64,000 nt of DNA from contig JAEWWJ010000101.1 in the NCBI GenBank assembly GCA_023396415.1, positions 1-64,000 of the forward strand, in the 5' to 3' direction. The position numbers were made by a program, and so were the translations under genes. The notes below the pieces were generated by a model, which saw nothing but the letters and a program-made list of their open reading frames with translations, ran no database searches and was not told the DNA's origin. How positions within the stretch are numbered: position 1 is the stretch's first letter; every line of letters starts with the position of its first letter. This stretch comes from Bacteroidota bacterium. GTDB taxonomy: Bacteria; Bacteroidota; Bacteroidia; Bacteroidales; F082. This document shows positions 33,910-42,563 of this stretch, piece after piece.

Positions 33910-35055
33910 ATGTCAAAAAAAAGTGTTTTTATTCTAGGTGCAGGCCTCATAGGTCGTCCTATGGCCATAGATCTTGCCCACGAAAGTGAGTTTACAGTAG
34001 GCATTGCCGATCTCAATCCCCAAGCCCTACTTGCTTTTGAGGGCAGTGGCATCACCACCTATTGTCTTGATCTCGCTGAACCTGAAACTTGGTTGGCAGT
34101 GGCATCCCAATACGATTTTATGATCAATGCCGTCCCTGGTTTTATGGGTTATGCCACTTTAAAAGCGCTTATCAGCCTTGGAAAACCGATTGTGGATATT
34201 GCTTTTTATCCTGAAGACCCTCTTGAACTCGACAGTCTGGCAAAAAAATACGGCAGTTGCGTGCTATGCGATATGGGCGTTGCGCCTGGCATGAGTCATT
34301 TACTGAGTGGTGCCATTGCCTCGAAGCTTGAAAACATTGATAAACTCATCATATACGTTGGCGGACTGCCTGTTGAGCGCAATCTGCCTTGGCAATACAA
34401 AGCGGTTTTTTCGCCCAATGATGTGATTGAAGAGTATATCCGTCCGGCCCGCTTGGTCGAAAATGGAAATATCGTTTATAAAGAAGCCCTGTCCGATGCC
34501 GAGATGATTCATTTCGACAAGGTTGGAACCTTAGAAGCTTTTAACAGCGATGGTTTGCGCTCGTTGGTTTACACTTTGAAAGCCAATCAGATGGCCGAAA
34601 AAACACTAAGATATCCGGGCCACATTGATTTGATAAAAACCCTAAAACAAAGTGGTTTTTTTGATGAACATTCCATCACGGTGAACGGTGTTACCCTTCA
34701 ACCTCTGGATTTTACCAAAGCCGTTTTGTTTGCCCAATGGAAATTGGAAGCTGCCGAGGCCGACCTCACTGTGATGCGCGTTCAAGCCGAAGGAACCTCC
34801 AACGATGGAACGCCTTTTAGGATTACTTACGATCTTTTTGACAAGCCTGATCCTACACTTGGCGCACATTCAATGGCCCGCGTAACCGGTTATGCCGCTA
34901 CTTCGGCCTTGCGTATGATGAACCAAAATATGCTCGTAAAACCGGGGATTCACATGCCTGAGTTTATTGGAAAAGAAGATGAAATTGTTGCATTTATGCT
35001 CAACGACCAACAGAAAAAAGGAATCATTTACACCTCGCGAACAGAAAAAATTTAA
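33910..35055 (+). CDS. Saccharopine dehydrogenase-family oxidoreductase
   Basis: NAD(P)-dependent oxidoreductase of the saccharopine dehydrogenase / Lys9-like family. It has the N-terminal Rossmann motif FILGAGLIGRPMAIDLA (residues 7-23), the acidic residue in VGIADLNP, and the family segment CLDLAEPETW. VLCDMGVAPGMSHLLSGAIA begins the catalytic domain. Length 381 is standard. Related proteins act in lysine degradation or in carboxynorspermidine synthesis; nothing here decides between them. A SpoU methyltransferase gene follows after 12 bases. Confidence 0.88.
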   Translation: MSKKSVFILGAGLIGRPMAIDLAHESEFTVGIADLNPQALLAFEGSGITTYCLDLAEPETWLAVASQYDFMINAVPGFMGYATLKALISLGKPIVDIAFYPEDPLELDSLAKKYGSCVLCDMGVAPGMSHLLSGAIASKLENIDKLIIYVGGLPVERNLPWQYKAVFSPNDVIEEYIRPARLVENGNIVYKEALSDAEMIHFDKVGTLEAFNSDGLRSLVYTLKANQMAEKTLRYPGHIDLIKTLKQSGFFDEHSITVNGVTLQPLDFTKAVLFAQWKLEAAEADLTVMRVQAEGTSNDGTPFRITYDLFDKPDPTLGAHSMARVTGYAATSALRMMNQNMLVKPGIHMPEFIGKEDEIVAFMLNDQQKKGIIYTSRTEKI

Positions 35056-35067
35056 ATATCCTTAACC

Positions 35068-35871
35068 ATGATCAGCAGCCACTCCAACCCCAAAATAAAA
35101 AACCTTGTCAAGCTGCAAAAAAACAGCGAAAGACGAAAGAAAGGGCTAGTTTTGATTGAAGGGAAGCGGGAAATAGAGAAAGCGCTTTCGGCGGATTGGA
35201 AGCCTGAGATGTTGCTTGTTTGCGAAGAAATTGCAGGGCAAAATTGGAATACGTTTAAAATTCGGATGCCCGACCACTGTATGGTAGAAACGGTAACCAA
35301 AGATGTTTTCAATCACTTGGTGTATCGCGAAGGTTCTGATGGTCTTTTGGCTGTTTGTCACGAAAAAAGCCTCAGCTTGAACGATATTCGTTTGTCAGAA
35401 AATCCTTTGATCATCGTTCTTCAATCTGTTGAAAAACCCGGAAACTTAGGTGCAGTGCTGCGTACAGCCGATGCCGTCAGATCCGATGCCGTCATTGTGT
35501 GTGAGCCACTGGCCGATTTCTTCAACCCGAATACCATTCGCTCCAGTCTGGGCTGTGTATTTACACAACAATTGGTTGCAGCCACCACCGAAGAAGCAAT
35601 AACATGGCTTAAAAAGAATGAAATCAATATTTTTTGTACTGCATTGACGGCCAGTACCGATTACCTAAATGTTGATTACCGAAAGCCAACTGCCATCGTG
35701 ATGGGAACCGAAGCCACAGGCCTTTCAAAACAATGGCTTGAGGCCTCTGATCAGAATATTTTGATTGAAATGCGCGGCATTGCCGACTCGCTGAATGTTT
35801 CCGTTTCAACTGCTGTTGTGGTGTTTGAAGCGTTACGTCAGCGCAAACAAAACTTTGCAAGGTCGTTATAG
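35068..35871 (+). CDS. SpoU/TrmH-family RNA 2'-O-methyltransferase
   Basis: SPOUT methyltransferase that methylates a ribose 2'-OH of tRNA or rRNA using SAM. An N-terminal substrate-binding domain (about 1-105) is followed by the three SPOUT motifs: EKPGNLGAVLRTADA (motif 1), AIVMGTEATGLS (motif 2) and ADSLNVSVSTAVVVFEALRQR (motif 3 and knot). The arrangement with the extra N-terminal domain is that of RlmB/TrmH-type enzymes. The target site is unknown. The 247 bases after it (35872-36118) hold only the trkH promoter region. Confidence 0.93.
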   Translation: MISSHSNPKIKNLVKLQKNSERRKKGLVLIEGKREIEKALSADWKPEMLLVCEEIAGQNWNTFKIRMPDHCMVETVTKDVFNHLVYREGSDGLLAVCHEKSLSLNDIRLSENPLIIVLQSVEKPGNLGAVLRTADAVRSDAVIVCEPLADFFNPNTIRSSLGCVFTQQLVAATTEEAITWLKKNEINIFCTALTASTDYLNVDYRKPTAIVMGTEATGLSKQWLEASDQNILIEMRGIADSLNVSVSTAVVVFEALRQRKQNFARSL

Positions 35872-36085
35872 GTAAAAGTGAAGTTTTTTTGGCGCAAACG
35901 TTTGTAAAATTGTGCATAATGCCGCTTTTGTTTTTTGAGCTTCTGTCTGAACAAGAAGATGTAAGTAGCTTAATGATAGTTGTTTGCGTTTTTGTCATTG
36001 GGTAAAACCTCTTCTTGCGACAACTTAAATCTTGTTTTTTTGTTCCTATCAGTTTTTTTGCTTGAAAAAGAATCCATTGCAAGAA

Positions 36086-36114
36086 TAATTTTGCTCTTCT
36101 TGCACTTACTTTTG
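36086..36114 (+). promoter_or_regulatory. Tandem -7 promoter elements before trkH
   Basis: TAATTTTG (36086-36093) and TACTTTTG (36107-36114) both match TAnnTTTG exactly, 21 bases apart. The second would start transcription at or next to the GTG at 36119. Confidence 0.5.
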
Positions 36115-36118
36115 CGCC

Positions 36119-37555
36119 GTGAAATTTGATGGATTGTTTCGGTTGATGAGCAGATTAATGCTCATTCTGTTTGTTGCACTTACCGGCAACCTCATTTTGG
36201 CTTTTTACTACGGCGATGCCATCCTCCCATTTGCAGTGCCGGCTGTCCTAAATCTATCTGCCTATTTTTTGATTCAACAGAAGTTAAGAAACAAACCGCA
36301 AATTCAGTTTCGAAAGCGCGAAGCCTTCTTTACGGTAAGTGTTGCTTGGTTTGTAATGTCGGCCATCGGGATGTTACCTTACCTTATTTCGGGCGAAATT
36401 CCATTTTTGGTGGATGCTTGGTTTGAATCGGTTTCGGGATTTACCACCACCGGATCGTCTATCCTCACCGACATTGAAATCTTGCCGAAATCCATCTTGT
36501 TTTGGCGTAGCCTGACCCATTGGATCGGTGGTATTGGCATTATTCTTTTGGTTATCATCATTATGCCGGGTACAAAAATGAACAACTCAGCTATCTTTTC
36601 GCTCGAATCGTCGGTAAAAGAAAAAATTCATCCCCGGATCAGGTCGGTAGGTTTTCGTTTGTTGATCATCTATGTGTTGTTAACGCTGAGCGAGGTGGTG
36701 TTGTTGCTGTTGGGTAAGATGAGTTTGTATGAGGCTGTTTGTCATTCATTTGCAACTATTTCTACCGGAGGATTTTCGCCAAAGAACACCAGTATCATCG
36801 CTTATTCGCCCTACATTCAATACGTGGTGGCCGTTTTTATGATTTTAGGTGGTACCAATTTTATTCTGCATTATTATATTTTGCAGCGACAGTTTAAGAA
36901 AGTAGCCGAAAATGACGAATTGAAGTTTTATCTTCAGGTGATTTTTGTTTCAACGGCTATCATTACTTTTTTCCTGATGATCCACACGCAACGTGATTTA
37001 GAAAAATCGTTCCGCGATGCTTTTTTTCAGGTGGCTTCCATTGTAACCTGCACCGGCTTAGCCTCCGATGATTATTTGGTTTGGCCGGGAGCGGCTTCGG
37101 TGATTATTTTCATTTTGCTTTTTGCGGGCGGAAGTACCGGTTCCACTGCCGGTGGAATAAAAATGGCCCGTCACCTGTTGGCCTTGCGGTCCATTCAAAA
37201 CCATATCCGTTCTCAAATTCATCCCAACGCGGTGTATGCCTTGAAAATCAACAACAAATCGTTGAGCAAAGACGACGGAAATTCGATTTTCGCCTTCATT
37301 TATTGGTATTTGCTAGCCTTTGTAGTTGGAAGCGTTTTGGTGGTGATGACGGGCGTTGACGTGAAAACATCGGCCAGCGGAATAGCAACGGCCATGGGTG
37401 GTATTGGTCCGGGATTTGGCTCTATTGGGCCTGTTTCAAACTTTGCTCATTTGCCAAGTTTGGCGAAGTTGATCCTTGCCTTTTTCATGATTTTAGGCCG
37501 CCTCGAAATTTATACCGTGGTGGTGATGTTTTCTGCTTCTTTCTGGAAAAAATAA
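36119..37555 (+). CDS. trkH: TrkH-family potassium uptake channel subunit
   Basis: Inner-membrane K+ translocating subunit. Four selectivity-filter P-loops are visible: SGFTTTGSSIL (about residue 105), FATISTGGFSPKN, VTCTGLASDD and TAMGGIGPGFGS, each between paired helices. I keep the GTG 36119 start (KFDGLFRLMSRL before the first helix) because ~10 residues before helix 1 is family-typical. An ATG at 36146 is the alternative if the -7 box at 36107 is used with a leader. No trkA gene is adjacent, so the regulatory NAD-binding partner must be elsewhere. Confidence 0.93.
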   Translation: MKFDGLFRLMSRLMLILFVALTGNLILAFYYGDAILPFAVPAVLNLSAYFLIQQKLRNKPQIQFRKREAFFTVSVAWFVMSAIGMLPYLISGEIPFLVDAWFESVSGFTTTGSSILTDIEILPKSILFWRSLTHWIGGIGIILLVIIIMPGTKMNNSAIFSLESSVKEKIHPRIRSVGFRLLIIYVLLTLSEVVLLLLGKMSLYEAVCHSFATISTGGFSPKNTSIIAYSPYIQYVVAVFMILGGTNFILHYYILQRQFKKVAENDELKFYLQVIFVSTAIITFFLMIHTQRDLEKSFRDAFFQVASIVTCTGLASDDYLVWPGAASVIIFILLFAGGSTGSTAGGIKMARHLLALRSIQNHIRSQIHPNAVYALKINNKSLSKDDGNSIFAFIYWYLLAFVVGSVLVVMTGVDVKTSASGIATAMGGIGPGFGSIGPVSNFAHLPSLAKLILAFFMILGRLEIYTVVVMFSASFWKK

Positions 37556-37843
37556 TTCACTGCAATAAGCCTATGCCTCAAAAGATAAAAAGACACTTTA
37601 ATATTTAGCATCAAACCCCGAAATTTCATTTGTGCTTTTCAGTTCCCAAATCGTGAATTGAGATGTAGCTCTTGTGGTTGCAATCATTTTTCTGATGCAA
37701 AATCATCAACTTCCTTGTCGTAAAAGTGCAGTTTGCAACAAAAAGTTATCAACAATGCAACCCTATCAATTATGTCTAACATATTCATTATAAGTATAAT
37801 ATATAAAATGTAAGTCGAACTGACCTTGTGAAAAGTAATGGGT

Positions 37844-37876
37844 TTTGTCGAACAAATGATTGATTATATATATTTG
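37844..37876 (+). promoter_or_regulatory. Predicted promoter that fixes the start of the FakA/DegV fusion gene
   Basis: TTTG (37844-37847), 21 bases, TATATTTG (37869-37876). Both boxes are exact at allowed spacing. It lies inside the longer reading frame that begins at 37838, so translation must start downstream, and TTG 37913 is the first suitable codon. The gap 37556-37843 holds only AT-rich sequence. Confidence 0.65.
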
Positions 37877-37912
37877 CATGGGCTTTTAACACACACAAAC
37901 ACGATTACAGCT

Positions 37913-39706
37913 TTGGAAAAAATCAAGATCACTGAAATAAACGGCATACAATTGTACAACAGTTTCGTTGCCGGCGCTCAGCGTATTTTCGACAACCAAC
38001 AATTGCTAAACAAGATTAATGTTTTTCCGGTAGCCGATGCCGACACTGGCACCAATCTCGCCTCCACCATGCGAAGTATTGTAAACGCTGCCCAACCCCA
38101 AACGAATTTAAAACTTACTGCCGTGGCCTTGGCCGATGCGGCTATGGCAGGTGCCAGAGGCAACTCAGGGATCATTTTTGCACAGTTTCTCTACGGTTTC
38201 AGCAATGAAATAAAAGAAGAGCAAACACTCTCGGCCAGCGCCTTTGCCGAATACATGAAAAATGCGGTGCGCTATGCCTACGAAGCCATTGCCAATCCGA
38301 TGGAAGGCACTATGATTTCGGTGATTAAGGACTGGGCTGAGTACATTTACCAGTTGAAAGATCACTTTGAAGATTTTATTAAAATGCTGCTCGATGGACT
38401 TGTAAAAGCCGTTGAGTCGCTCAACAGCACTACCGCCAAAATGGCTGTATTGGCCAAAGCCGGTGTTGTAGATGCCGGTGCCAAAGGTTTTGTCGTTTTC
38501 CTTGAAGGAATGTTCGACTATTTCCAAAATGGTCAAGTGGAGGTGCAAATTGATACCAATGCCATTGAGATAGAAGAGGCTGTGAGTGCCATCAGCCATG
38601 AAGATATTACTTTCAGGTTTTGCACCGAGGCGATGATCGTGGGAAAAGATTTGAAAAGAGAGAAATTTTCTCATCTGATGGAAAAATATGGCGATTCAAT
38701 GGTCATTGCCGGTTCTCCGGAAAAAATGCGTATCCACATCCACACCGATCAGCCTTGGAGTCTTTTTGAAGACATCTCCGCCTTGGGAACTATCACCTAC
38801 AAAAAGGTGGATGATATGGTGATGCAGAACGATGTGGCTTCCAACCGCAAATATCCAATCGGTTTACTCACCGATTCAACTTGCGATATTCCGCAAGAGC
38901 TGCAAGAAAAATATCAAATTCAAGTGGTTCCACTCACAGTGCATTTTGGAGAACAGTTTTTTATTGACAGAATAACCATTCAGCCTGAACAGTTTTTCAA
39001 AAAGCTGGAAACTTCTACTATACATCCTACCAGTGCCCAGCCTACGTTTCCTGAGTTTGTGAACCGCTACAATTACCTCTCCACCCATTTCGATTCCATT
39101 ATTGGCGTACATATTTCATCGGGCATGAGCGGAACTTGGCAAAACAGCCTCAATGCTTCGCGCAAGGCCATCGAAGAGTCGAAAAAGAAAATCAGCGTGG
39201 TGGATAGCAAACGCCTAACCAGCGCGTTAGGTTTAGTTGTTTTGCGCACCGCCGAAGCTATTGCCAACGGCGAAGCCCACGACGACATTGTAACAAAAAT
39301 GGCAACCTGGACTGAGAAATCAAGGATTTTGGTTACTTCCAAAACCATGAAATTTATGGTGAGAAGTGGTCGCGTGAGCAAATCAAAAGGGCTTTTAGGA
39401 AAGATTTTAGGAATCAAACCTATCGTTGAGGTAATGAACCACGGAAAAACCGAAGTGTTTGGTAAACCACTCTCCGAAAAATCGAGCATGCTGATGGTGA
39501 TGAAAGAAATGAAACGCTTCATCGGCAGCAATCCTGTTTGGGGATACGCCATCACCCACTCCGCCAATCAGGAAAGTGCTGAATGGTTTGCTCAACAAAT
39601 GGAAGAGCTTACCGGACAAAAACCCGTGTTTGTTAACCAAGCCTCGCCGGTGCTGGTCGCCAACGTAGGTATAGGCGTGGTTGCCCTTTCAGTATTGCTT
39701 CAATAA
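37913..39706 (+). CDS. Fused FakA (DAK2/DhaL) and DegV protein: single-chain fatty acid kinase-like
   Basis: A 597-residue protein joining two families that are normally separate. Residues 1-205 are a DhaL/DAK2 kinase domain with VFPVADADTGTNLASTM, where Asp42 and Asp44 are the Mg/ATP ligands, and GARGNSG. Residues ~230-310 match the FakA middle domain, with Cys237 in FCTEAM and His275/His277 in RIHIHTDQ, its predicted metal ligands. From about residue 314 a complete DegV lipid-binding domain begins LLTDSTCDIP and contains HPTSAQPTFPEF and the VHISSGMSGTWQNS region. In Firmicutes FakA phosphorylates fatty acids held by FakB (DegV), feeding PlsX/PlsY. Here both would be in one chain (inference). 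The start is TTG 37913, and alignment to FakA openings (KITEINGIQL) agrees. Confidence 0.88.
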   Translation: MEKIKITEINGIQLYNSFVAGAQRIFDNQQLLNKINVFPVADADTGTNLASTMRSIVNAAQPQTNLKLTAVALADAAMAGARGNSGIIFAQFLYGFSNEIKEEQTLSASAFAEYMKNAVRYAYEAIANPMEGTMISVIKDWAEYIYQLKDHFEDFIKMLLDGLVKAVESLNSTTAKMAVLAKAGVVDAGAKGFVVFLEGMFDYFQNGQVEVQIDTNAIEIEEAVSAISHEDITFRFCTEAMIVGKDLKREKFSHLMEKYGDSMVIAGSPEKMRIHIHTDQPWSLFEDISALGTITYKKVDDMVMQNDVASNRKYPIGLLTDSTCDIPQELQEKYQIQVVPLTVHFGEQFFIDRITIQPEQFFKKLETSTIHPTSAQPTFPEFVNRYNYLSTHFDSIIGVHISSGMSGTWQNSLNASRKAIEESKKKISVVDSKRLTSALGLVVLRTAEAIANGEAHDDIVTKMATWTEKSRILVTSKTMKFMVRSGRVSKSKGLLGKILGIKPIVEVMNHGKTEVFGKPLSEKSSMLMVMKEMKRFIGSNPVWGYAITHSANQESAEWFAQQMEELTGQKPVFVNQASPVLVANVGIGVVALSVLLQ

Positions 39707-39724
39707 CCAAAACTTTATGATACC

Positions 39725-39760
39725 AAAGGCTGTCTGTGAAAAATAGACAGCCTTTTTTGT
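39725..39760 (+). terminator. Rho-independent terminator after the FakA/DegV gene
   Basis: An 11-bp perfect stem (AAAGGCTGTCT with AGACAGCCTTT), a 9-base loop and a T-rich tail of about 14 bases. Confidence 0.9.
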
Positions 39761-39929
39761 TTTTTTATGTAAATGTGACTTTGGACATTGCGGATATGCC
39801 GTGAAAATAAATAAGGTTGTTAATGTGTTGAATATGAATAGTTAATAAATAATAAACCTCAATTTTTTAAGTGAAAAGTTAAACAAATTAATTCATAATG
39901 AGAAGGGTTTTGACTTTCAGTCAGCCCCA

Positions 39930-40895
39930 TTAAACAGTATCCCACCTGCTTGCTTTCCACTCTTTTTGTTCCGCTCTCGAAAGAAATGTCCAGGCTACAA
40001 TTCGAGTAGATTTATTTCCTGTGCCCAAGGAAATGGTTTTGATTTGCTGTGCTTCGAAATTTTGTAATGCTTTATAAATTCCTTTAAGGTTAGATTGCTT
40101 GGATACCAAAGTTGTAAACCAGTAACAGTTTTTAGCAAACTTTTTACTTTCCCAAACCATAGTGTGAATGAATTGATACTCACCACCTTCACATATCAGT
40201 TCATTGCCAATTCCGGAGAAATTGAGTTCAGGTGTTTTTACTTTTTGGCCCGTTAGATTCTTTATTTTTCTTCGGCTTCCTTGTTGAGCTGATGCTATCG
40301 AAGAATGAAAAGGCGGATTGCATATGGTGAAATCAACTTTATCCTCGTTGCCAATGATGTTATAAAAAACGTTTTTTGGATTCTTTTGCAGTTTACATTC
40401 AATTTTACCTTGAAGGGCTGTATTTGAATTGACAATTTTCTGCGCCGATGCAATTGATTTTGCATCAATATCAGATCCAATAAACCTCCAACCGTATTCT
40501 GTAACTCCAATGATGGGATAAATACAACTTGCCCCTACGCCAACGTCAAGACAAGTGATTTTTTCGCCTTTTGGGATCGTTTCAAGTTGGCCATCGCTCA
40601 GCAAATCAGCTATATGATGCAGATAATCAGCTCTTCCGGGAATAGGTGGACATAAATTTTCATCTGGAAACTCCCAATATTTTATTGCGTAATATTGTTT
40701 AAGGAGTGCTTTGTTTAAAAGCTTAACAGCCATAGGTTGGGCAAAATCAACTGATTCTGCCTTTAGTTTATTAAGTATGATGTAGTTTTTTAATTCTGGA
40801 ATTGCAGCGACCAAAGCCAGCAAATCATACCGCTCGCGGTTTTTGTTTCGAGGATGCAGCCTTGTTTTTTCTTGTTGATTTTTTTCTGAATCCAT
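39930..40895 (-). CDS. rlmF: 23S rRNA (adenine(1618)-N6)-methyltransferase
   Basis: SAM-dependent N6-methylase of A1618 in 23S rRNA. The opening LHPRNKNRERYDLLALVAA is diagnostic, as are CPPIPGRADYLHHIADLL, the SAM motif CLDVGVGASCIYPIIG and the catalytic NPPF in FTICNPPFHSS (about residue 195). Length 321 is typical. A 66-codon frame lies 3 bases upstream. The 223 bases beyond its 3' end hold the terminator of the FakA/DegV gene and AT-rich sequence. Confidence 0.95.
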   Translation of the reverse strand: MDSEKNQQEKTRLHPRNKNRERYDLLALVAAIPELKNYIILNKLKAESVDFAQPMAVKLLNKALLKQYYAIKYWEFPDENLCPPIPGRADYLHHIADLLSDGQLETIPKGEKITCLDVGVGASCIYPIIGVTEYGWRFIGSDIDAKSIASAQKIVNSNTALQGKIECKLQKNPKNVFYNIIGNEDKVDFTICNPPFHSSIASAQQGSRRKIKNLTGQKVKTPELNFSGIGNELICEGGEYQFIHTMVWESKKFAKNCYWFTTLVSKQSNLKGIYKALQNFEAQQIKTISLGTGNKSTRIVAWTFLSRAEQKEWKASRWDTV

Positions 40896-40898
40896 AAT

Positions 40899-41099
40899 TT
40901 ACTTTGGTTGGCCTATTCTACTTTTAAAATTACCGCTAAAAGTACCATCTTTCTTCATGTGAATTTCATGCGTATATGTTTTGGGCTGAATTACAAATAC
41001 GTTCCTACCAATAAATGTACATCTGTTGTTCGCTAATTTGAACTCAACGATTAGCAATGCATAGATAATAAACAAGTTGTATTCTATTCGCTGCAGCAT
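40899..41099 (-). CDS. Small hypothetical protein before rlmF
   Basis: A 66-codon frame starts with ATG 41099 and ends three bases before the rlmF ATG, which fits co-translation. The N-terminus has a hydrophobic stretch (NLFIIYALLIVEF) and the C-terminus is polar (HEIHMKKDGTFSGNFKSR). I do not recognise the family. It may be a small membrane protein or the 3' remnant of a lost gene. The position is its main support. Confidence 0.3.
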   Translation of the reverse strand: MLQRIEYNLFIIYALLIVEFKLANNRCTFIGRNVFVIQPKTYTHEIHMKKDGTFSGNFKSRIGQPK

Positions 41100-41185
41100 G
41101 TGTTATGCTCGAGCAGTTGGTCTCAGCTTCTCAGGTCGCATGATAAATTAGATTCTTCAAAACGACAAGGTTGAACGATAATGGC

Positions 41186-41209
41186 TAAATTTGCAACATA
41201 TCTAAGGAG
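41186..41209 (+). promoter_or_regulatory. Promoter element and unusual Shine-Dalgarno before the AraC gene
   Basis: TAAATTTG (41186-41193) matches the -7 box exactly. AAGGAG at 41204-41209, seven bases before the ATG at 41217, is a good Shine-Dalgarno match, rare in this window. Confidence 0.5.
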
Positions 41210-41216
41210 TATCTAA

Positions 41217-42395
41217 ATGTTGGCGCTGATCCAATCCTATTTTTCGCTTTTAATGCTTTTTGGTGCGTCGCAGGCTGTGACAGGTATTTACCTTTTAATG
41301 AAGGACAAAAGTAGGCCATTCTCAAACAATTTGCTTGCACTGTTGCTTTTTGCATGGGGCTTTTCATGTTATTGGTTTTTTGGCTTCATTCACCAGGGCC
41401 CTTATTTTAGTGTTACAGTTACCACTTTTATCGGGCCAATGCTTTCGCTAACGCTGTTTCCTCCGGTTTTTCTATATGTGAAATACCTGTTTTACGAGTA
41501 TGAGGGCTTCCAAAAAAGAGATCATCTGCATTTTTTGCCGATCTATCTTTATCTGGGTTTTACATTGTACCTTTATTTTGACAGCCATTTTTCTATCAGC
41601 GTGATGCGGCATCACGAGTGGTATCAGACGCGGGCGATAGCGTGTTCTTATTTTGCCACGCTGCAAGGGCCAATTTATTTTATAAAAACCAATCACATTT
41701 TGAAGCTTCGACAGCGGATGCTCAAACAGCATTATTCCGAAATAGAAAGCCGTAAACTGGAATGGTTTAAAATCATCAATTACAGCTTTGCGTTGGTTTT
41801 TATTATTGGAGGATTATCAACCATTTTTAAAATCGCATATCTCGATCCGTACGCGTTGTATATGGCCTACCACGCCGTAATTGCGATCAGTTTATTTTAC
41901 ATTACGCTAATGATTTATAAATATCCGATCGTTTTTACCCGATATCAGCCTGAGCCGGTCATCTACGTTGGAAATCCTTTGTCCATGCAACCTGAAGAAA
42001 TGCCGACAACGCCAATCGTTCTTCACGCGAACAAACACGACGTTGATAAAGAAAAGGAAATCATCGCCAAGCTTGAAAAAGTGATGAAAGAGCAAAAGCT
42101 GTATAAAAACCCCAACTTTAGTTTGAACGATCTGGCCGGGGCAATTTCAGAAAGCCGCAATGCCATTTCTCATGCACTGAACGCGAGTTTACACAAAAAC
42201 TTTTATAATTATATCAACGTTTTACGTATTGAAGAGAGTAAGCGTTTGCTTTCTGATGAAAACTTGTTACACCTCACCATAGATGGCATTGCGGCTGAAT
42301 CGGGTTTTAAAACCATGTCGGTCTTCTATAGGTTTTTTAAGGATGTTGAAAAGGTGACTCCTGCTGTTTACAGGAAACAATCAATCAATAGTTAA
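41217..42395 (+). CDS. Membrane-anchored AraC-family transcriptional regulator
   Basis: A 392-residue regulator with an N-terminal membrane domain of about seven helices (residues 1-235) and a C-terminal AraC DNA-binding domain (about 285-390). The HTH parts are FSLNDLAGAISESRNAISHALN and LTIDGIAAESGFKTMSVFYRFFK. This layout is common in Bacteroidetes and lets membrane signals reach DNA without a kinase. It is immediately upstream of the large T9SS protein gene on the same strand, whose leader contains a 10-bp palindrome and a hairpin, so that gene is the likely target (inference). Confidence 0.9.
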   Translation: MLALIQSYFSLLMLFGASQAVTGIYLLMKDKSRPFSNNLLALLLFAWGFSCYWFFGFIHQGPYFSVTVTTFIGPMLSLTLFPPVFLYVKYLFYEYEGFQKRDHLHFLPIYLYLGFTLYLYFDSHFSISVMRHHEWYQTRAIACSYFATLQGPIYFIKTNHILKLRQRMLKQHYSEIESRKLEWFKIINYSFALVFIIGGLSTIFKIAYLDPYALYMAYHAVIAISLFYITLMIYKYPIVFTRYQPEPVIYVGNPLSMQPEEMPTTPIVLHANKHDVDKEKEIIAKLEKVMKEQKLYKNPNFSLNDLAGAISESRNAISHALNASLHKNFYNYINVLRIEESKRLLSDENLLHLTIDGIAAESGFKTMSVFYRFFKDVEKVTPAVYRKQSINS

Positions 42396-42463
42396 ATTAT
42401 TGATAATCCGTCCGTTAATTAACGTATATATGTGTTTGGGACGGAAAGGAGGAATATAATTTG

Positions 42464-42471
42464 TATCTTTG
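42464..42471 (+). promoter_or_regulatory. -7 promoter element of the T9SS protein gene
   Basis: TATCTTTG, an exact TAnnTTTG match, about 92 bases before the ATG at 42564. Confidence 0.5.
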
Positions 42472-42486
42472 AAATTAAACCAATTA

Positions 42487-42531
42487 GTTTGCAAACAAAT
42501 TCTTTTTACCGTCAATCTGTCATAGATTGAC
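42487..42531 (+). promoter_or_regulatory. Palindrome and hairpin in the leader of the T9SS protein gene
   Basis: GTTTGCAAAC (42487-42496) is a perfect palindrome. GTCAATCT (42511-42518), loop GTCAT, AGATTGAC (42524-42531) is a perfect 8-bp hairpin with no T-run. Both lie after the predicted transcription start. They could be an operator and an mRNA leader structure. Confidence 0.45.
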
Positions 42532-42563
42532 AGCAAACAAAACCATAAAAAAATCTCATTGAA

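Noticed and set aside
35624..36082. Open frame of 152 codons on the minus strand between the methyltransferase and trkH
   Set aside because: Half of it is antisense to the methyltransferase and the rest is AT-rich intergenic sequence. No recognisable motif.
38165..38674. Open frame of 169 codons on the minus strand
   Set aside because: Antisense shadow of the FakA/DegV fusion gene, whose homology covers the whole stretch.
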